The position numbers and the translations under genes are program-made. Positions 12,372 through 12,596 of a DNA stretch of 12,596 bases are shown here, one piece after another; position 1 is the stretch's first letter; every line of letters starts with the position of its first letter. A model generated the notes under the pieces. That model saw only the letters and a list, made by a program, of their open reading frames with translations. It ran no database searches and was not told where the DNA came from. Source of the DNA: Deltaproteobacteria bacterium (GTDB taxonomy: Bacteria > Desulfobacterota > Binatia > DP-6); assembly GCA_005879205.1 (NCBI GenBank), contig VBLD01000128.1, positions 9,165 to 21,760 of the forward strand, given 5' to 3'.

Positions 12372-12596
12372 TACGCTGCCGTCGGCGCGTCGGCCCGCAG
12401 GCCGTCGTCGCGTACCGGTATCTGCCGGAGGCTCGGCGCGGCGTACGGCAGCGTCACCATGAAGCGGGTGCCGACTCCGATCTGGCTCGACACGCGGACG
12501 GAACCGCCGAGCACCTGCACGAAGCGCTGGACGATGTGCAGGCCGAGACCGACGCCGCCGCCGCCGGAGCCCGGCACCTGGCGGAACATCTCGAAG
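12371..12596 (-). CDS. sensor histidine kinase, C-terminal fragment (cut by window edge)
   Basis: Only the last 74 codons are in the window; the gene continues beyond base 12596. The fragment FEMFRQVPGSGGGGVGLGLH carries the F-box and glycine-rich G2 box of a histidine-kinase ATPase domain. It is followed by the usual final strands (GGSVRVSS, GTRFMVTLP). The protein ends 22 residues after this domain, so there is no C-terminal receiver, unlike the kinase at 32-2488. The sensory part and His box are out of view. It is on the same strand as the copper/WD40 gene, 42 bases upstream of it. Confidence 0.88.
   Translation of the reverse strand, partial: FEMFRQVPGSGGGGVGLGLHIVQRFVQVLGGSVRVSSQIGVGTRFMVTLPYAAPSLRQIPVRDDGLRADAPTAA

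Overview
This is a very GC-rich window (about 70 % by eye) from a bacterial chromosome, probably a diderm. It carries a MASE1 hybrid histidine kinase, an NtrC-type sigma-54 activator, RNase D, and several secreted proteins with Thr-rich linkers and lamin-tail-like heads. Together these suggest an environmental deltaproteobacterium-like lineage such as Candidatus Binatia (Binatota) or Myxococcota. That placement is an inference from style and was not tested by search. High GC produces very long open frames antisense to the real genes; these were ignored. I saw no tRNA, rRNA, CRISPR array or insertion sequence.

Left part (1-4925). A membrane-bound hybrid sensor kinase (minus) stands back to back with a small secreted trypsin-like serine protease (plus). 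The protease converges, with a 19-base overlap of the 3' ends, on a sigma-54-dependent response regulator (minus). That regulator has a shortened receiver domain.

Middle (4926-7409). A small secreted flavin-split-barrel-like protein (minus) is divergent from a metallo-beta-lactamase-fold protein that has lost its metal ligands (plus). RNase D (plus) follows after a 135-base gap full of hairpins and a tandem repeat. RNase D converges on the next cluster across a 104-base gap packed with inverted repeats.

Right part (7410-12596). A minus-strand run of genes reads from right to left. It starts with the 3' end of a second histidine kinase, then an exported fusion of a CusF-like copper-binding domain, a His-cluster/Ig-like domain and a seven-bladed WD40 propeller. 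Two paralogous secreted proteins follow. They share a lamin-tail-like head and a Thr-rich linker but carry unrelated Cys-containing C-terminal domains. The last gene is a second secreted split-barrel protein, translationally coupled to the second paralog. A hairpin with the form of an intrinsic terminator lies between the two paralogs.

The paralog pair with swapped C-terminal modules, ending in a coupled exported oxidoreductase-like protein, is the best candidate for an undescribed cell-surface system. The copper-domain/propeller fusion and the metal-less MBL protein are the other notable items.
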